From DATAWK01 sp036267255 (GTDB lineage: Bacteria; Acidobacteriota; Terriglobia; Terriglobales; Acidobacteriaceae), in assembly GCA_036267255.1 (NCBI GenBank), contig DATAWK010000016.1:1-64000 (forward strand): a DNA stretch of 64,000 bases, written 5' to 3'. The notes below the pieces were generated by a model. That model made no database searches and was not told the DNA's origin. It saw nothing but the letters and a program-made list of their open reading frames with translations. Both the position numbers and the translations under genes were made by a program. Shown in pieces: positions 42,896 through 52,421 of the stretch (positions within the stretch are counted from its first letter, which is position 1; every line of letters starts with the position of its first letter).

Positions 42896-44122
42896 ATGGG
42901 AGTCGTGAGTCCCGCACGCACCTTCGACGTCGTCCTGGCTGGCGCCGGAGTCATCGGGCTGTCTTTAGCGCTCGAACTCCGCCAGCGCGGCCTCTCCGTT
43001 GCCGTTCTCGAACGCGGCCGTGCCATGCAGGCTGCCTCCTGGGCCGCGGGCGGCATGCTGGCCGCCATGGACCCGGAAAATCCGCCTGCCTTGCAGCCTC
43101 TTTCCCTTCATAGTATCCGCCTTTATCCGGAATATCTCACGCGCATCCAGCAGCTCTCCGGCCATGCCGTCCCGCTGCGCACACATCGCACTCTCCAGCA
43201 ATTGCACGCTGCTTCGTCGGCATCGACCCCAGGCTCCCTCTCCGGCAACCGCGCCCAACTCACCGAAATCCAGCTCGCCGAAATCCGGCAGTTCATTCCC
43301 GGCATCCATCTTCCCGACGCACCCGGCAACCAACACGAATTTCGTGAGATCAAATCCACATCTGATTTTCTCGAACCCGCATCTGTTTTTCTTGATCCCG
43401 CTTTTGCTTTTCTTAAGGAAGACAGTCTCGATCCGCGCGATCTCTGCCGCGCTCTGCCCCTCGCCGCCCACGCCTGCGGCGTCACCCTGATCGAAGAGAC
43501 CACCGTGCTCGGCGTCTCGCCCCTCGGCGATGCGCTCTCCATTCAGACCAATCATCCCGGCCCCATCCACACCGGCATGTTCGTCAATTGCTGCGGAGCC
43601 TGGTCTTCCATGTTGCCTGCTCAGTTGCCTGTCACGCTGCCATCGAACCCCTTTCCCGTAACCCCCGCCAAGGGTCAGATGGTCAACCTCTCGCTTCCCG
43701 CCGAGCGGCTCCGTTGCGTTCTCCGCGTCCCCGGCCTCTATCTCATTCCACGCGGCGATGGCCGCGTCGCCATCGGCGCCACCGTCGAGTACGCGGGCTT
43801 CGATCCTCAGGTCCACGAAGAAAGCATTCAAGGCCTGATCGACGACGCCGCAACGCTCCTGCCCGAACTCCGTCATGCTCCGCGCCTGGAATCCTGGGTC
43901 GGCTTTCGCCCCGCAACACCCGACGGTCTGCCCATTCTCGGCGCAACGGAAACGCCGCACTGCTGGCTGGCCACCGGCCATTTTCGCAATGGAATTATGC
44001 TCGCTCCCGTCACCGCGCGCTGCATGGCCCAGGCCATGCTCGGCGAACCCACCGACATCGCCCTCGATATCTTCTCCGCCGCCCGTTTTGCTACGGCAGA
44101 ATCCACATTGACGTCCGTTTAG
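42896..44122 (+). CDS. thiO: FAD-dependent amine oxidase, ThiO/glycine oxidase-like
   Basis: A 408-residue DAO-family flavoprotein. The Rossmann motif DVVLAGAGVIGLSLALEL is at about 11-28, then SWAAGGMLAAMDP (ThiO-like). The C-terminal FAD/substrate region is ESWVGFRPATPDGLPILGAT, followed by TGHFRNGIMLAP, which matches glycine oxidases. ThiO makes glyoxylate imine from glycine for the thiamin thiazole. No other thi gene is adjacent, so other D-amino-acid or amine oxidation cannot be excluded. An unusual insert of three 7-residue repeats lies at about 156-176. Start ATG 42896. Confidence 0.85.
   Translation: MGVVSPARTFDVVLAGAGVIGLSLALELRQRGLSVAVLERGRAMQAASWAAGGMLAAMDPENPPALQPLSLHSIRLYPEYLTRIQQLSGHAVPLRTHRTLQQLHAASSASTPGSLSGNRAQLTEIQLAEIRQFIPGIHLPDAPGNQHEFREIKSTSDFLEPASVFLDPAFAFLKEDSLDPRDLCRALPLAAHACGVTLIEETTVLGVSPLGDALSIQTNHPGPIHTGMFVNCCGAWSSMLPAQLPVTLPSNPFPVTPAKGQMVNLSLPAERLRCVLRVPGLYLIPRGDGRVAIGATVEYAGFDPQVHEESIQGLIDDAATLLPELRHAPRLESWVGFRPATPDGLPILGATETPHCWLATGHFRNGIMLAPVTARCMAQAMLGEPTDIALDIFSAARFATAESTLTSV
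43360..43422 (+). repeat. Three in-frame 21-bp repeats inside the ThiO-like gene
   Basis: Units at 43360-43380, 43381-43401 and 43402-43422 encode SDFLEPA, SVFLDPA and FAFLKED. They look like a recent local expansion within the coding sequence; the third copy has diverged most. Confidence 0.65.
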
Positions 44123-44335
44123 AGCATCCGCCCGTCGCGGCTCCGCTGGCGCACCCTTCCCTCCCTGCGATATAACAAAATGTTAGACATTATTTGGCTG
44201 ACATAGAGAGGTGTGTGGCGCGACCCATCCAATGCGCCGCCGGTCGGCATGGATGCCGTTTGCAGCTGGCGTAACAGCTGTACGCATCCCACCGGCAAAC
44301 AGCACACCCGAAAGTTCGTTTGGAGAAAATACAAG

Positions 44336-45472
44336 ATGACGTCGACGGCAGCACCGGCTCGCGGACTCGAAGGAATCGTCGCAGCCAATTCTGGAATTTG
44401 CTGGATTGATGGTGACGCCGGAGTTCTGGCGTACCGTGGCATTGATATTCATGAGCTGGCCGAGAAGTCCAACTTTGAAGAGACCTGCTATCTGCTCTGG
44501 TTCGGCACCTTGCCCACCGCCAGCCAGTTGGCGGAATTTCGCCGGCACCTCGCCGCCAGCCGCACCCTTCCGGAACCGATCATCCGTCTGCTCCAGTCCT
44601 TGCCCAAAAACGGCACCCCCATGGAAGTCCTGCGCACCGCCGTCTCCGCGCTCAGCTTCTATGACCCCGACGAGAAGGACAACACCCACGACGCCAACGT
44701 CCGCAAAAGTTACCGCCTCACCTCCCAGATCGCCCTCATCGTCGCCACTTACGACCGCATCCGCAAAGGCAAACCCCTCGTCGTCGCCGATCCCGCACTC
44801 TCCCACGCCGCCAATTTTCTCTGGGTGCTCAATGGCGAAAAGCCCTCCGCAACCGCGGCCAGGGCTCTCGACGTCGCTCTCATCCTGCATGCCGACCATG
44901 AACTGAACGCCTCCACCTTCGCCGCCCGCGTCATCGCCGCCACTTTATCGGATGTCCACTCCGCCATCACCGGAGCCATCGGCGCGCTCAAAGGCCCGCT
45001 GCACGGCGGTGCCAACGAAGCCGTCATGCGCATTCTTTTTGATATCGACAAAACCGGCGCCGATCCCGTCGAATACGTCGGCCAGATGCTCGCCGACAAA
45101 AAGAAGGTCGCCGGCTTCGGCCATCGCGTCTACCACACCGAAGACCCGCGCGCCACGCACCTGCGCCGCATGTCCGAGGATCTGGGCCGCGCCAGCGGCA
45201 ATCCCAAATGGTTTGAAATGTCCCACAAGATCGAACTCTTCGTCAAAGCGGAAAAGCAGCTCAACGCCAACGTCGATTTCTACTCCGCCTCCACCTACAC
45301 CACCCTCGGTATCGACGTCGATCTCTTCACGCCCATCTTCGCCGTCAGCCGCATCGCCGGCTGGTGCGCGCATGTCATCGAACAGCTCGACGACAACCGC
45401 CTCATCCGCCCGCGTGCCGACTACATCGGCCCGGAATATCCGGCCAAATACATCCCCATCGAAAGCCGCTAA
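44336..45472 (+). CDS. Citrate synthase
   Basis: A 378-residue short, dimer-type citrate (or 2-methylcitrate) synthase. The catalytic residues are present: H223 in GPLHGGANE, H263 in AGFGHRVYH and D314 in NVDFYSAS. The start LEGIVAANSGICWIDGDAG and the ending RPRADYIGPEY are usual. It joins oxaloacetate and acetyl-CoA (or propionyl-CoA). No prp genes are adjacent, which favours the TCA role. ATG 44336 has GGAG about 10 nt upstream; a long leader of about 150 nt is likely. Confidence 0.94.
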   Translation: MTSTAAPARGLEGIVAANSGICWIDGDAGVLAYRGIDIHELAEKSNFEETCYLLWFGTLPTASQLAEFRRHLAASRTLPEPIIRLLQSLPKNGTPMEVLRTAVSALSFYDPDEKDNTHDANVRKSYRLTSQIALIVATYDRIRKGKPLVVADPALSHAANFLWVLNGEKPSATAARALDVALILHADHELNASTFAARVIAATLSDVHSAITGAIGALKGPLHGGANEAVMRILFDIDKTGADPVEYVGQMLADKKKVAGFGHRVYHTEDPRATHLRRMSEDLGRASGNPKWFEMSHKIELFVKAEKQLNANVDFYSASTYTTLGIDVDLFTPIFAVSRIAGWCAHVIEQLDDNRLIRPRADYIGPEYPAKYIPIESR

Positions 45473-45550
45473 GATTGAAAGCCGTTAGAATCGAACGCTA
45501 GATTCGAACACTAGGATCGAGCATTCGTATCGAGCATTTGTATCGACCGT
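45461..45550. repeat. Tandem repeats spanning and following the citrate synthase stop
   Basis: A 16-bp duplication (GAAAGCCGYTARRATY; 45461-45476 and 45477-45492) includes the stop codon. Five units of 13 bp around the core ATCGANC follow (45486-45550). Confidence 0.7.
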
Positions 45551-45921
45551 CGCGGTTACGGCGACGGCCATCCCCCGGAATTCCTTCCCGTCCCGTGCCG
45601 CTGTTGATGCGGCAAAAGGATGAAACCTCCGGACAGCAACAAAACCTTGCCTCTCCGGGTTCACACCACTGTTATTCTCCTCATGCAGGCGACGCCTCTC
45701 GCCCCGGGGACGGAATGGAAATACAGGTTAAAATAAATGTGGCTCTTTCAATGCCCCGGTTCCTCTCAAGGGCATGTTCTCCTACAGGCGCAAATGGTTT
45801 TGCCGGGGTATAGCTCGAAATCGACCCGGCTGCTGCCTATCGCGTCTACGAATTTGGTAGGCGATACCCCTGCCTTGACCGGTTGGGGCTTATATCTATG
45901 TGTGGGATTGAGGTAAGTTGA
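45551..45921. other. Intergenic region, hairpins only
   Basis: After the repeats a hairpin CCGTCGC/GCGACGG (45547-45567) is a weak terminator candidate. Near 45840-45880 a bulged stem (TATCGC...GCGATA) lies 40 bp upstream of the next gene. No ORF with start signals and no known riboswitch was recognised. Confidence 0.4.
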
Positions 45922-46803
45922 TTGGCGCAAATTCGTCGCTTGGCAGCAACATCGATAGCCTTGTTTTTATTTCTTGCACCCTCTTTGGCGCGATCGCAAT
46001 CGGTGGATGCGGCTCTGAAACTGCCGGAAGATCCGTCCGTGAATCTGCAGCAAACGACAGATCAGGACCACACGCCACCCGCGACGGCCAGCAGCCCTGC
46101 TCAGGCTTCGCCGGCTCCCGGCACATCCACATCCACGCAAAGCAAACAATCCACCCCGCCGATTACGGCGGAAGAGCAGCTCAAGCTCCAGGAAAAGCAG
46201 CGGATTCTGGGCGTCATGGCGACCTTCAACACCACCCAGAACAAGAATGCGCTTCCGCTCAGTCCCGCCCAGAAATACCAGCTCTTCTTTAAAAGCGTCA
46301 CCGATCCATGGCCTTTCGCCCTTACGGGTTTTGTTGCCGGCATCGACCAGGCCGAAGACAGCTTCCCGGAATACGGTCAGGGAGTGCAAGGCTACGCAAA
46401 GCGGTATGGCGCTTCCTACGCGGATTACGTCACCGGCAATTTCTTCGGGAACGCTGTGCTGCCCAGCATCCTGCACGAAGATCCTCGCTATTATCAGCGC
46501 GGCACGGGCAGCTTCGCGGTTCGCGCACTGTGGGCCGCTGGAAGCACGGGATGGTGCAAGCGCGATAACGGCACCTGGGGACCGAACTATGCCAACATCT
46601 CCGGCAATCTGATAGGCGCAGCCATCTCCAACATCTACTACCCTTCTTCGGATAGCACCGTCGGCGGAACCTTTGAGCGTGGACTCACCGTGACCCTCGA
46701 AGGCGCGGTGGGTGCGGAGCTTATCGAATTCTGGCCAGATGTCGTGCGCCATTACAGGCGCAAGAAAGCGGAGAAGCTCGCCCGCCAGTCGGCACACCAA
46801 TAA
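45922..46803 (+). CDS. Secreted protein conserved in acidobacteria (unknown function)
   Basis: A 293-residue protein with a signal peptide (AQIRRLAATSIALFLFLAPS ... LARSQ). A disordered Pro/Ser/Thr linker (about 45-80) follows, then a compact domain (DPWPFALTGFVAGIDQAEDS onward; conserved-looking GNFFGNAVLPSILHEDPRYY). The pattern fits acidobacterial outer-membrane or periplasmic hypothetical proteins; no function is recognised. The start is TTG 45922, with GAGG 8 nt before it and no ATG nearby. Confidence 0.75.
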   Translation: MAQIRRLAATSIALFLFLAPSLARSQSVDAALKLPEDPSVNLQQTTDQDHTPPATASSPAQASPAPGTSTSTQSKQSTPPITAEEQLKLQEKQRILGVMATFNTTQNKNALPLSPAQKYQLFFKSVTDPWPFALTGFVAGIDQAEDSFPEYGQGVQGYAKRYGASYADYVTGNFFGNAVLPSILHEDPRYYQRGTGSFAVRALWAAGSTGWCKRDNGTWGPNYANISGNLIGAAISNIYYPSSDSTVGGTFERGLTVTLEGAVGAELIEFWPDVVRHYRRKKAEKLARQSAHQ

Positions 46804-46957
46804 TACGCAGAGCGTCTCCCAGCCTGCTCCTCCGTCAGCTCCTGCGGCACCATAAATCCCGTCGCAAAGATCCCCGAAGTTGCACTCTCTTTTTTGCTCC
46901 CCTCTCCGCTCCATTCAGGTGCATAATGGCTTCCACCCCGACATAAGGAGAAGCTTT

Positions 46958-47605
46958 GTGACGAATCCCAATCGCTTTCTCAGGACAATTCTCTTCGTGC
47001 TGCTGGCCGCTGCATGTTTCGTAGCGCTCCCTCCCTCCAGCCGCGCCATTTTCGCATCGCCGCTTCAGGACAACGGTCCGCAGCAGGGTTCCGGATTTCT
47101 CGGCGCCTGGTGCGCGCAGGGCAACCCCAACAAGCACGCCTCCGTCACCAGCAACGGCGGTGGTTTTCTCAATCTCACCAATGAGAACGGCGATACGGCG
47201 GCCGGTGCCCTCTTGAGCCCCACCCAGGTCAGTGCGCCGCAATGGCAGTTCGTCACCGGCACGTTAAGCGGCGATGGCAGCCAGATCAGTTGGTCCAATG
47301 GAACCTTCTGGGCGCGCTGCTACAACGGCGGCGGTGGTGGCGGCGGACATCACCGCATCAACCTCACCGGCACCTGGTTTGCAGGCGGCAACCGCTCGAA
47401 ATCCTGCTCCATCCAGCAGCATCACGGCAATCTCAGTTTGCAAAATGAGGCGGGTCAGGGTGCCTCTGGCTCTTTCACCGATAGACGCCACATCACCACC
47501 AACTGGAATGGCGCCAACATCGGTGGAACCATCACCAACAATGGAAATCGCATCAACTGGGACAACGGCACCTATTGGATTCGCAATGTCCTGTACACGC
47601 AGTAA
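46958..47605 (+). CDS. Secreted two-repeat beta protein (lectin-like pattern)
   Basis: A 215-residue protein with a signal peptide (1-30, VTNPNRFLRTILFVLLAAAC). Two copies of a ~70-residue domain follow (48-120 and 138-209), separated by a Gly-rich linker. Each copy runs G-x-W-x-A-x-G-N-x-x-K through GTxxxxGxxIxWxNGTxWxR, as in DGSQISWSNGTFWAR and NGNRINWDNGTYWIR. This resembles carbohydrate-binding or lectin-like beta repeats, an inference from pattern only. GTG 46958 has AAGGAG 8 nt upstream. Confidence 0.75.
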   Translation: MTNPNRFLRTILFVLLAAACFVALPPSSRAIFASPLQDNGPQQGSGFLGAWCAQGNPNKHASVTSNGGGFLNLTNENGDTAAGALLSPTQVSAPQWQFVTGTLSGDGSQISWSNGTFWARCYNGGGGGGGHHRINLTGTWFAGGNRSKSCSIQQHHGNLSLQNEAGQGASGSFTDRRHITTNWNGANIGGTITNNGNRINWDNGTYWIRNVLYTQ

Positions 47606-47698
47606 GCACCGTCCCTGGAACACAGCTCTGCTGTCTCGCGCGAAAATGTAAAAATAGAAATCGGCATCGTCGCATCCACTCCACCTCAAGAGGAACCG

Positions 47699-49312
47699 GT
47701 GAAGACACCCAACGCTCGCCTGCAGACTGGCATCTCCCGCAGGCGCTTTCTCGCCAACGCCTGCCTTACCGCCTGCGCGCTTCGCACCGGCAACCTCTTT
47801 GCACTGGACGTTCTCTCCCCGCCAAACGCTCCTATCTCGCCAAACGTTCTTACCTCTACAGACACGCTCTCTTCCGCCGTCGTACGCACGCCCAGCGGAA
47901 TACTGCGCGGCGACACAGCGCCCGGTGTCCGCATCTTTCGCGGTGTGCCCTTCGCCCAGCCGCCCATCGGTGCTCTCCGCTTCCGCCCGCCTGTTCCCAT
48001 CGATCCCTGGACCGGCGAACGCGATGCGACCCACTTCGCGCCCGCCGCCATGCAGGCAGGCAGACTGCCCGTGCCGCAAAGCGAAGACTGCCTCTACCTC
48101 AATCTCTGGGCTCCCGAAGGCCCAGGTCCCTTCCCGGTTCATGTCTGGATTCACGGCGGCGGATTTGTCGGCGGCTATCCCTTTGAGCCTACTTACGACG
48201 GTGCCGCACTGGCGCGCGAAGGCATCGTCTGCATCACGGTCGCCTATCGTCTCGGCGTCTTCGGCTTTCTCGATCTCGAACCGCTGCTCGGCGCCACCTA
48301 CGCCGGCTCGGGCAACAATGCACTGCGCGATCTCATCGCGGCGCTGGCATGGATACAGCAGAATGTCGCAGCTTTCGGCGGCGATCCCACGCGCGTCACC
48401 ATCGGCGGCGAATCCGCGGGAGCCAAGCTCACCGGCATCCTCATGGGCACTCCCTCCGCCCAGCCGCTCTTCCACCAGATGATCTCAGAAAGCGGCGGCG
48501 CCGAACGCGTCTGGCCCACGGCACAGGCCGCCGGCAACGTTGCCATCGGCTTTGGCGATCTGTGGCGCGCGCAAACCGGCGAGGATTTCTCCAGCCTGCG
48601 CACAGCTCCCGCGACTTCCCTCATCGCAACCCAGCATCGTTTCATGGCGCACTGGCCGCAGCATTTTCCCTTGCGTGCAGAAGTCGACGGCACATTGCTG
48701 CCTCGCCTGCCCATTCACACCATTGCCGACGGCTCCACGCGCGGCAAGCGTCTGCTCATCGGCACCAATCGCGACGAGAGCGCCCTTTTCATCGGCCCGC
48801 ATCCTGCCACGCACGCAAGCCCCGCCGAACTCGGCAACCTTACGCTCGCTGAATTCGACAAAATCTACCGGCACTATAAAGATATCTATCCGCAAATGAC
48901 CGACCAGCAGCGCCTCATCCGCGCGATCTCCGCCGAGGAGTATTGGATTCCCTCCATGCGCGTCGTCGATGCCCACTGCAAAGACCACGGCGCCGCATGG
49001 ATGTATCGTCTGGATTTTGCCGAGACCAGCGGCTGGCTGCGTGGCTACGCCTATCACTCACTCGATGTCGGCATGGTCTGGGACCATCCGCACACGTGGG
49101 CTGCCAATGCCGCCGCCGAAGCCGCACTCGCCATGCAGATGCATCTCGCCTGGGCGGCCTTCATTCGCGGCGAAACTCCCGCCGCGCCCGGCCTGCCCGC
49201 CTGGCCGCCGTACAACCGCGACACACGCTCCACCATGATTCTCAATACGCAAAGCCACGTCGAGGATCAACCCCAACAGGCCGAATTCAACCTCTGGCAC
49301 GGAGCGCTCTGA
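47699..49312 (+). CDS. Tat-exported type-B carboxylesterase
   Basis: A 537-residue alpha/beta-hydrolase. SRRRFLANACLTACAL (13-28) is a twin-arginine signal. The type-B signatures are EDCLYLNLWAP (129-139), the oxyanion loop IHGGGFVGG (151-159), nucleophile S239 in GGESAGA, acid E360 in GTNRDESALF and H453 in AYHSLDVGMV. It hydrolyses esters outside the cytoplasm. The start is GTG 47699 with AGAGGAA close before it. Substrate unknown; it may act on plant or lignin-derived esters, which is a guess. Confidence 0.92.
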   Translation: MKTPNARLQTGISRRRFLANACLTACALRTGNLFALDVLSPPNAPISPNVLTSTDTLSSAVVRTPSGILRGDTAPGVRIFRGVPFAQPPIGALRFRPPVPIDPWTGERDATHFAPAAMQAGRLPVPQSEDCLYLNLWAPEGPGPFPVHVWIHGGGFVGGYPFEPTYDGAALAREGIVCITVAYRLGVFGFLDLEPLLGATYAGSGNNALRDLIAALAWIQQNVAAFGGDPTRVTIGGESAGAKLTGILMGTPSAQPLFHQMISESGGAERVWPTAQAAGNVAIGFGDLWRAQTGEDFSSLRTAPATSLIATQHRFMAHWPQHFPLRAEVDGTLLPRLPIHTIADGSTRGKRLLIGTNRDESALFIGPHPATHASPAELGNLTLAEFDKIYRHYKDIYPQMTDQQRLIRAISAEEYWIPSMRVVDAHCKDHGAAWMYRLDFAETSGWLRGYAYHSLDVGMVWDHPHTWAANAAAEAALAMQMHLAWAAFIRGETPAAPGLPAWPPYNRDTRSTMILNTQSHVEDQPQQAEFNLWHGAL

Positions 49313-49369
49313 AATCTTCGCGCACTTCAGAAATTTTTCCCGCGCCATGCATCCAGCCATCCCGTTTCT

Positions 49370-52048
49370 CTACTCCGACCGCAGCGCTTCCATCGGTTCA
49401 ATCTTCGATGCCCGAATCGCCGGCACCACGCACGCCGCAATCGCAGTCAACAGCAGACTGCCGATCATCACCGCAAACACCAGCGGGTCGAAGGGGCTGG
49501 TTCCATACAGAATCGAGCGAATCAGCATGCCTGCCGCCACGCCTCCGGCCAGCCCCAGCACCAACCCAACCAGAACCGGCTTCAGCCCATCCAGCAGCAC
49601 CAGCCGCAACACCTGGCCTCTCTGCGCTCCCAGCGCGATGCGGATGCCAATCTCCTTCACCCGCTGCGTCACCAGGTACGACAGCACTCCATACAAGCCA
49701 ATCGCCGCCAGCACCAGGGACAGAACGGCAAAAGCCAGCACCAGCGTCGCGCTGAAGTTTTCGCTCGCGGTATTCCTGCCCACAATCTGCGGCAGGGTCA
49801 GCACGTCGGATACCGGCAGCAGGGGATCGAGCGCGGCAATTTGTTTCTGAACAGGAACCGAGATTGCCAGCGGATCGCCTGCTGTCCGCACGACAAGCGT
49901 GGCATAGTTCGTAATCATCGGGACGCCCGAAAGAATGGGAAAATACATCGTCGCCTTGATGGGCTGCGTTACATCCCAGAGAGTGTCGCCGACCACGCCG
50001 ATGATCTGGTAGCTCTCCTGCTTGCTGGTCCAGTTGACCTGGATGTCCTCTCCAATCGGATTGGCATTCGGGAAAAACTGATCGGCAAATTTCTTGCTGA
50101 CGACGATGTAGTGGTAATGGTCCAGGCGCTCCTGGTTCGTAAAGAAACGCCCGCGGATCAGCGGAATTTGCATGGCGCTGAAGTAGCCGGGATCAATGGT
50201 GCGAGCCAGCGCGTCATTCTGCAGCTGAAAGCTGCTGGACGGACGCGACGGGATAGTAAAAACTCTGTCGCCATCCCACCCGTCGCCGGGCGCTGCCGAG
50301 ACCAGGGCTGCGGCGCGTACTCCGGGCAGACTTCGCACACGTTCCAGCAGCGACTCATGAAATGCGATGATCTTCTCTTTCGTGTCGTACTGTTTTTCCG
50401 GCAGGGAGTATTTCATGGTCAGCACATGGTCCGTCACGCATCCCAGGTCAACCGTGCGCAGGTGCAGAAAGGCCTTGAACAGCAATCCGGCGGAGATCAG
50501 CAACACCACCGTCAGCGTAATCTCCGCGGTCAGCAGCGCCTTGCGCAGCATCGCGCGCGACGTGCTCCCGCCCACCGATCGCGAGGAATCCTGCAGCGCC
50601 GCAAACACACCTTTCCCGGTCGACGAAATCGCTGGCACCAGCCCGGCAATCACTGCGGTCAGCAGCGACAGGCCAATCGAAAAGGCCAGCACCGTCCCAT
50701 CCACGTGAATGCTTTCGGCACGGGGCAGGTCCCGCCAGTGGTTCGCCAGCCACTTCGTTGCCAGGGCCGAAAGCAGCAGACCGAGTCCTCCGCCTGCCAT
50801 GCAGATCAGCAGGCTTTCCGTCATCTGTTCCAGAATCAATGTCCCCCGGCTGCCGCCCAGCGCGCCGCGCACCGCAACTTCTTTGCGCCGAGCCGCGCCG
50901 CGTGCCACCAGCAGGTTCGAAACATTCAGGCACGCAATCAGCAGCATGCACATCACCGCGCACAGCAGCACGATCAGCGGCGTCTTCACATCCTGCACCA
51001 CGTCATCAATCATGGGCCGCGTCACCGCCTCTTCCGCCACCGGCTCGGATGCGTTGGCCAGATGCATTTGATATTGCAGCGCGCTCACCGGTTTGATCGC
51101 GGCGGCTGCGCTCACACCCGGCCGCAGCCGGGCAACCACCCTGCTCTGATGATTGTCGTGCCGCGCGTACTCCTCCGGAGTAAAGGTTTGAGCATAGGGC
51201 AACCAAAGCTGCACCGTCGCCTCGGGATAGGTGAACCAGCGCGGCAGCACGCCGACCACGGTATAGGGTGTCGAATCCAGACGGATTTGCTTGCCCAGGA
51301 TCGAAGGATCGCCCGCGAACCTCCTTTGATACAGGCTCCAGGTAAGAATCACAACATGGTTGGCTTCCAGCTGGTCTTCCTGCGGAGTAAAGGAGCGGCC
51401 CATCGCCATCGGCACGCCCAGCACCGAAAACAGGTTCCACGATCCTCCTGCTGCCGTCACCACCTCGGGCAGCTCCGCATGCTCTCCGGTCAAATTGAAG
51501 CCATATTCGCGCACTGCGGCCATGCCCTGAAAGCTGTGCGTCTGTTGCCGCCATTCGTTGAAATCCGCGGGCGAGACCCAGTTGTAACTAAATCCACCGC
51601 TGTCGTTGTTGTATGTCGTGCTGCGAAAATGTTCATACACCATCACCAGCTTGTCCGGGTCATGGAACGGCAGCGGCTTCAGCAGCACCGCGTTCACAAT
51701 GGTAAACAGCGATGCCGTGGCGCCAATCCCCAGCGCCATCACCAGAATCGCGATGAACGCGAATCCGCGCGAGCGGCGCAGCGTCCGCACTCCATACCGC
51801 ATATCGCGTGCAAATTTTTCCAGCCAGCCCCAGCTCCAGTGCGCCCGGGCCTCATCGCGCAACAGCGTGGGATTGCCGAACGTACGCAGCGCCGCCGACC
51901 GTGCCTCATCCGCGCTCAGGCCGCGCGCCATGTTCTCGGCAATCTGCTGCTGCAAGTGGAACTGCAGTTCGTCGTTCAGCCGCTCCGTTTCCTTCTTGCG
52001 GCGAAACAGCATCAACGTTGCCATGCGGAATCGTTCCATCCAGCGCAT
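49370..52048 (-). CDS. Duplicated MacB/FtsX-type permease (acidobacterial orphan type)
   Basis: An 892-residue permease. The prefix domain is at 1-85 (ETERLNDELQFHLQQQ; LSADEARSAALRTFGN), helix 1 about 95-120. The first FtsX module has EVAVRGALGGSRGTL and the second EIGIRIALGAQRGQV. The second ATG (52048) is preferred because AAGGAG lies 6 nt before it and directly abuts the first ATG (52054). It is preceded by its PadR gene with a 39-bp gap. Substrate and ATPase partner unknown. Confidence 0.93.
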   Translation of the reverse strand: MRWMERFRMATLMLFRRKKETERLNDELQFHLQQQIAENMARGLSADEARSAALRTFGNPTLLRDEARAHWSWGWLEKFARDMRYGVRTLRRSRGFAFIAILVMALGIGATASLFTIVNAVLLKPLPFHDPDKLVMVYEHFRSTTYNNDSGGFSYNWVSPADFNEWRQQTHSFQGMAAVREYGFNLTGEHAELPEVVTAAGGSWNLFSVLGVPMAMGRSFTPQEDQLEANHVVILTWSLYQRRFAGDPSILGKQIRLDSTPYTVVGVLPRWFTYPEATVQLWLPYAQTFTPEEYARHDNHQSRVVARLRPGVSAAAAIKPVSALQYQMHLANASEPVAEEAVTRPMIDDVVQDVKTPLIVLLCAVMCMLLIACLNVSNLLVARGAARRKEVAVRGALGGSRGTLILEQMTESLLICMAGGGLGLLLSALATKWLANHWRDLPRAESIHVDGTVLAFSIGLSLLTAVIAGLVPAISSTGKGVFAALQDSSRSVGGSTSRAMLRKALLTAEITLTVVLLISAGLLFKAFLHLRTVDLGCVTDHVLTMKYSLPEKQYDTKEKIIAFHESLLERVRSLPGVRAAALVSAAPGDGWDGDRVFTIPSRPSSSFQLQNDALARTIDPGYFSAMQIPLIRGRFFTNQERLDHYHYIVVSKKFADQFFPNANPIGEDIQVNWTSKQESYQIIGVVGDTLWDVTQPIKATMYFPILSGVPMITNYATLVVRTAGDPLAISVPVQKQIAALDPLLPVSDVLTLPQIVGRNTASENFSATLVLAFAVLSLVLAAIGLYGVLSYLVTQRVKEIGIRIALGAQRGQVLRLVLLDGLKPVLVGLVLGLAGGVAAGMLIRSILYGTSPFDPLVFAVMIGSLLLTAIAACVVPAIRASKIEPMEALRSE

Positions 52049-52087
52049 CGGCATCTCCTTCCCAGAACACTCTGCATCTACTTTTTG

Positions 52088-52417
52088 CTACACTCCGTCC
52101 ACCACCAGGTTGATGGCCGTCGAGAGCCGGCTCCAGCTCTCCTTCTCGCGTTCCAGTTGCGTACGTCCGGCAGCCGTCAGCGAGTAGAACTTCGCCTGCC
52201 GTCCGCCCTCCGTCTCGCTCCACTTGGCCCGCACCCATCCCTGCTGCTCCAGCCTGTGCAGCGCCGGATACAGCGAGCCCTGCTGCACCTGCAGCACTTC
52301 CTTCGATATCTGCTGAATCCGCTTGGCGATCGCCCACCCATGCTTCGGTTCCAGTGAGATCGTCTTCAATATCAGCAAATCCAGCGTGCCCTGTACCAGA
52401 TCGTTTGGTTTCCCCAT
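52088..52417 (-). CDS. PadR-family transcriptional repressor
   Basis: A 109-residue repressor starting MGKPNDLVQGTLDLLILKTI. It has the winged-helix core (GSLYPALHRLEQQGWVRAKW) and FYSLTAAGRTQLEREKESW, the usual PadR layout. The operator palindrome ends 4 nt before the ATG. No ribosome binding site is visible between the predicted transcript start (about 52419) and ATG 52417, so the mRNA may be leaderless. It is followed by the permease at 49370-52048. Confidence 0.93.
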   Translation of the reverse strand: MGKPNDLVQGTLDLLILKTISLEPKHGWAIAKRIQQISKEVLQVQQGSLYPALHRLEQQGWVRAKWSETEGGRQAKFYSLTAAGRTQLEREKESWSRLSTAINLVVDGV

Positions 52418-52421
52418 ACTA

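Noticed and set aside
45840..45885. Bulged hairpin before the secreted protein gene as a riboswitch
   Set aside because: No known riboswitch consensus was recognised and no expression platform is visible.
49841..52357. 838-codon open frame on the plus strand opposite a permease and its PadR
   Set aside because: It is a GC-rich antisense frame with no domain and biased composition (His, Arg, Gln). The opposite strand encodes clear family members.
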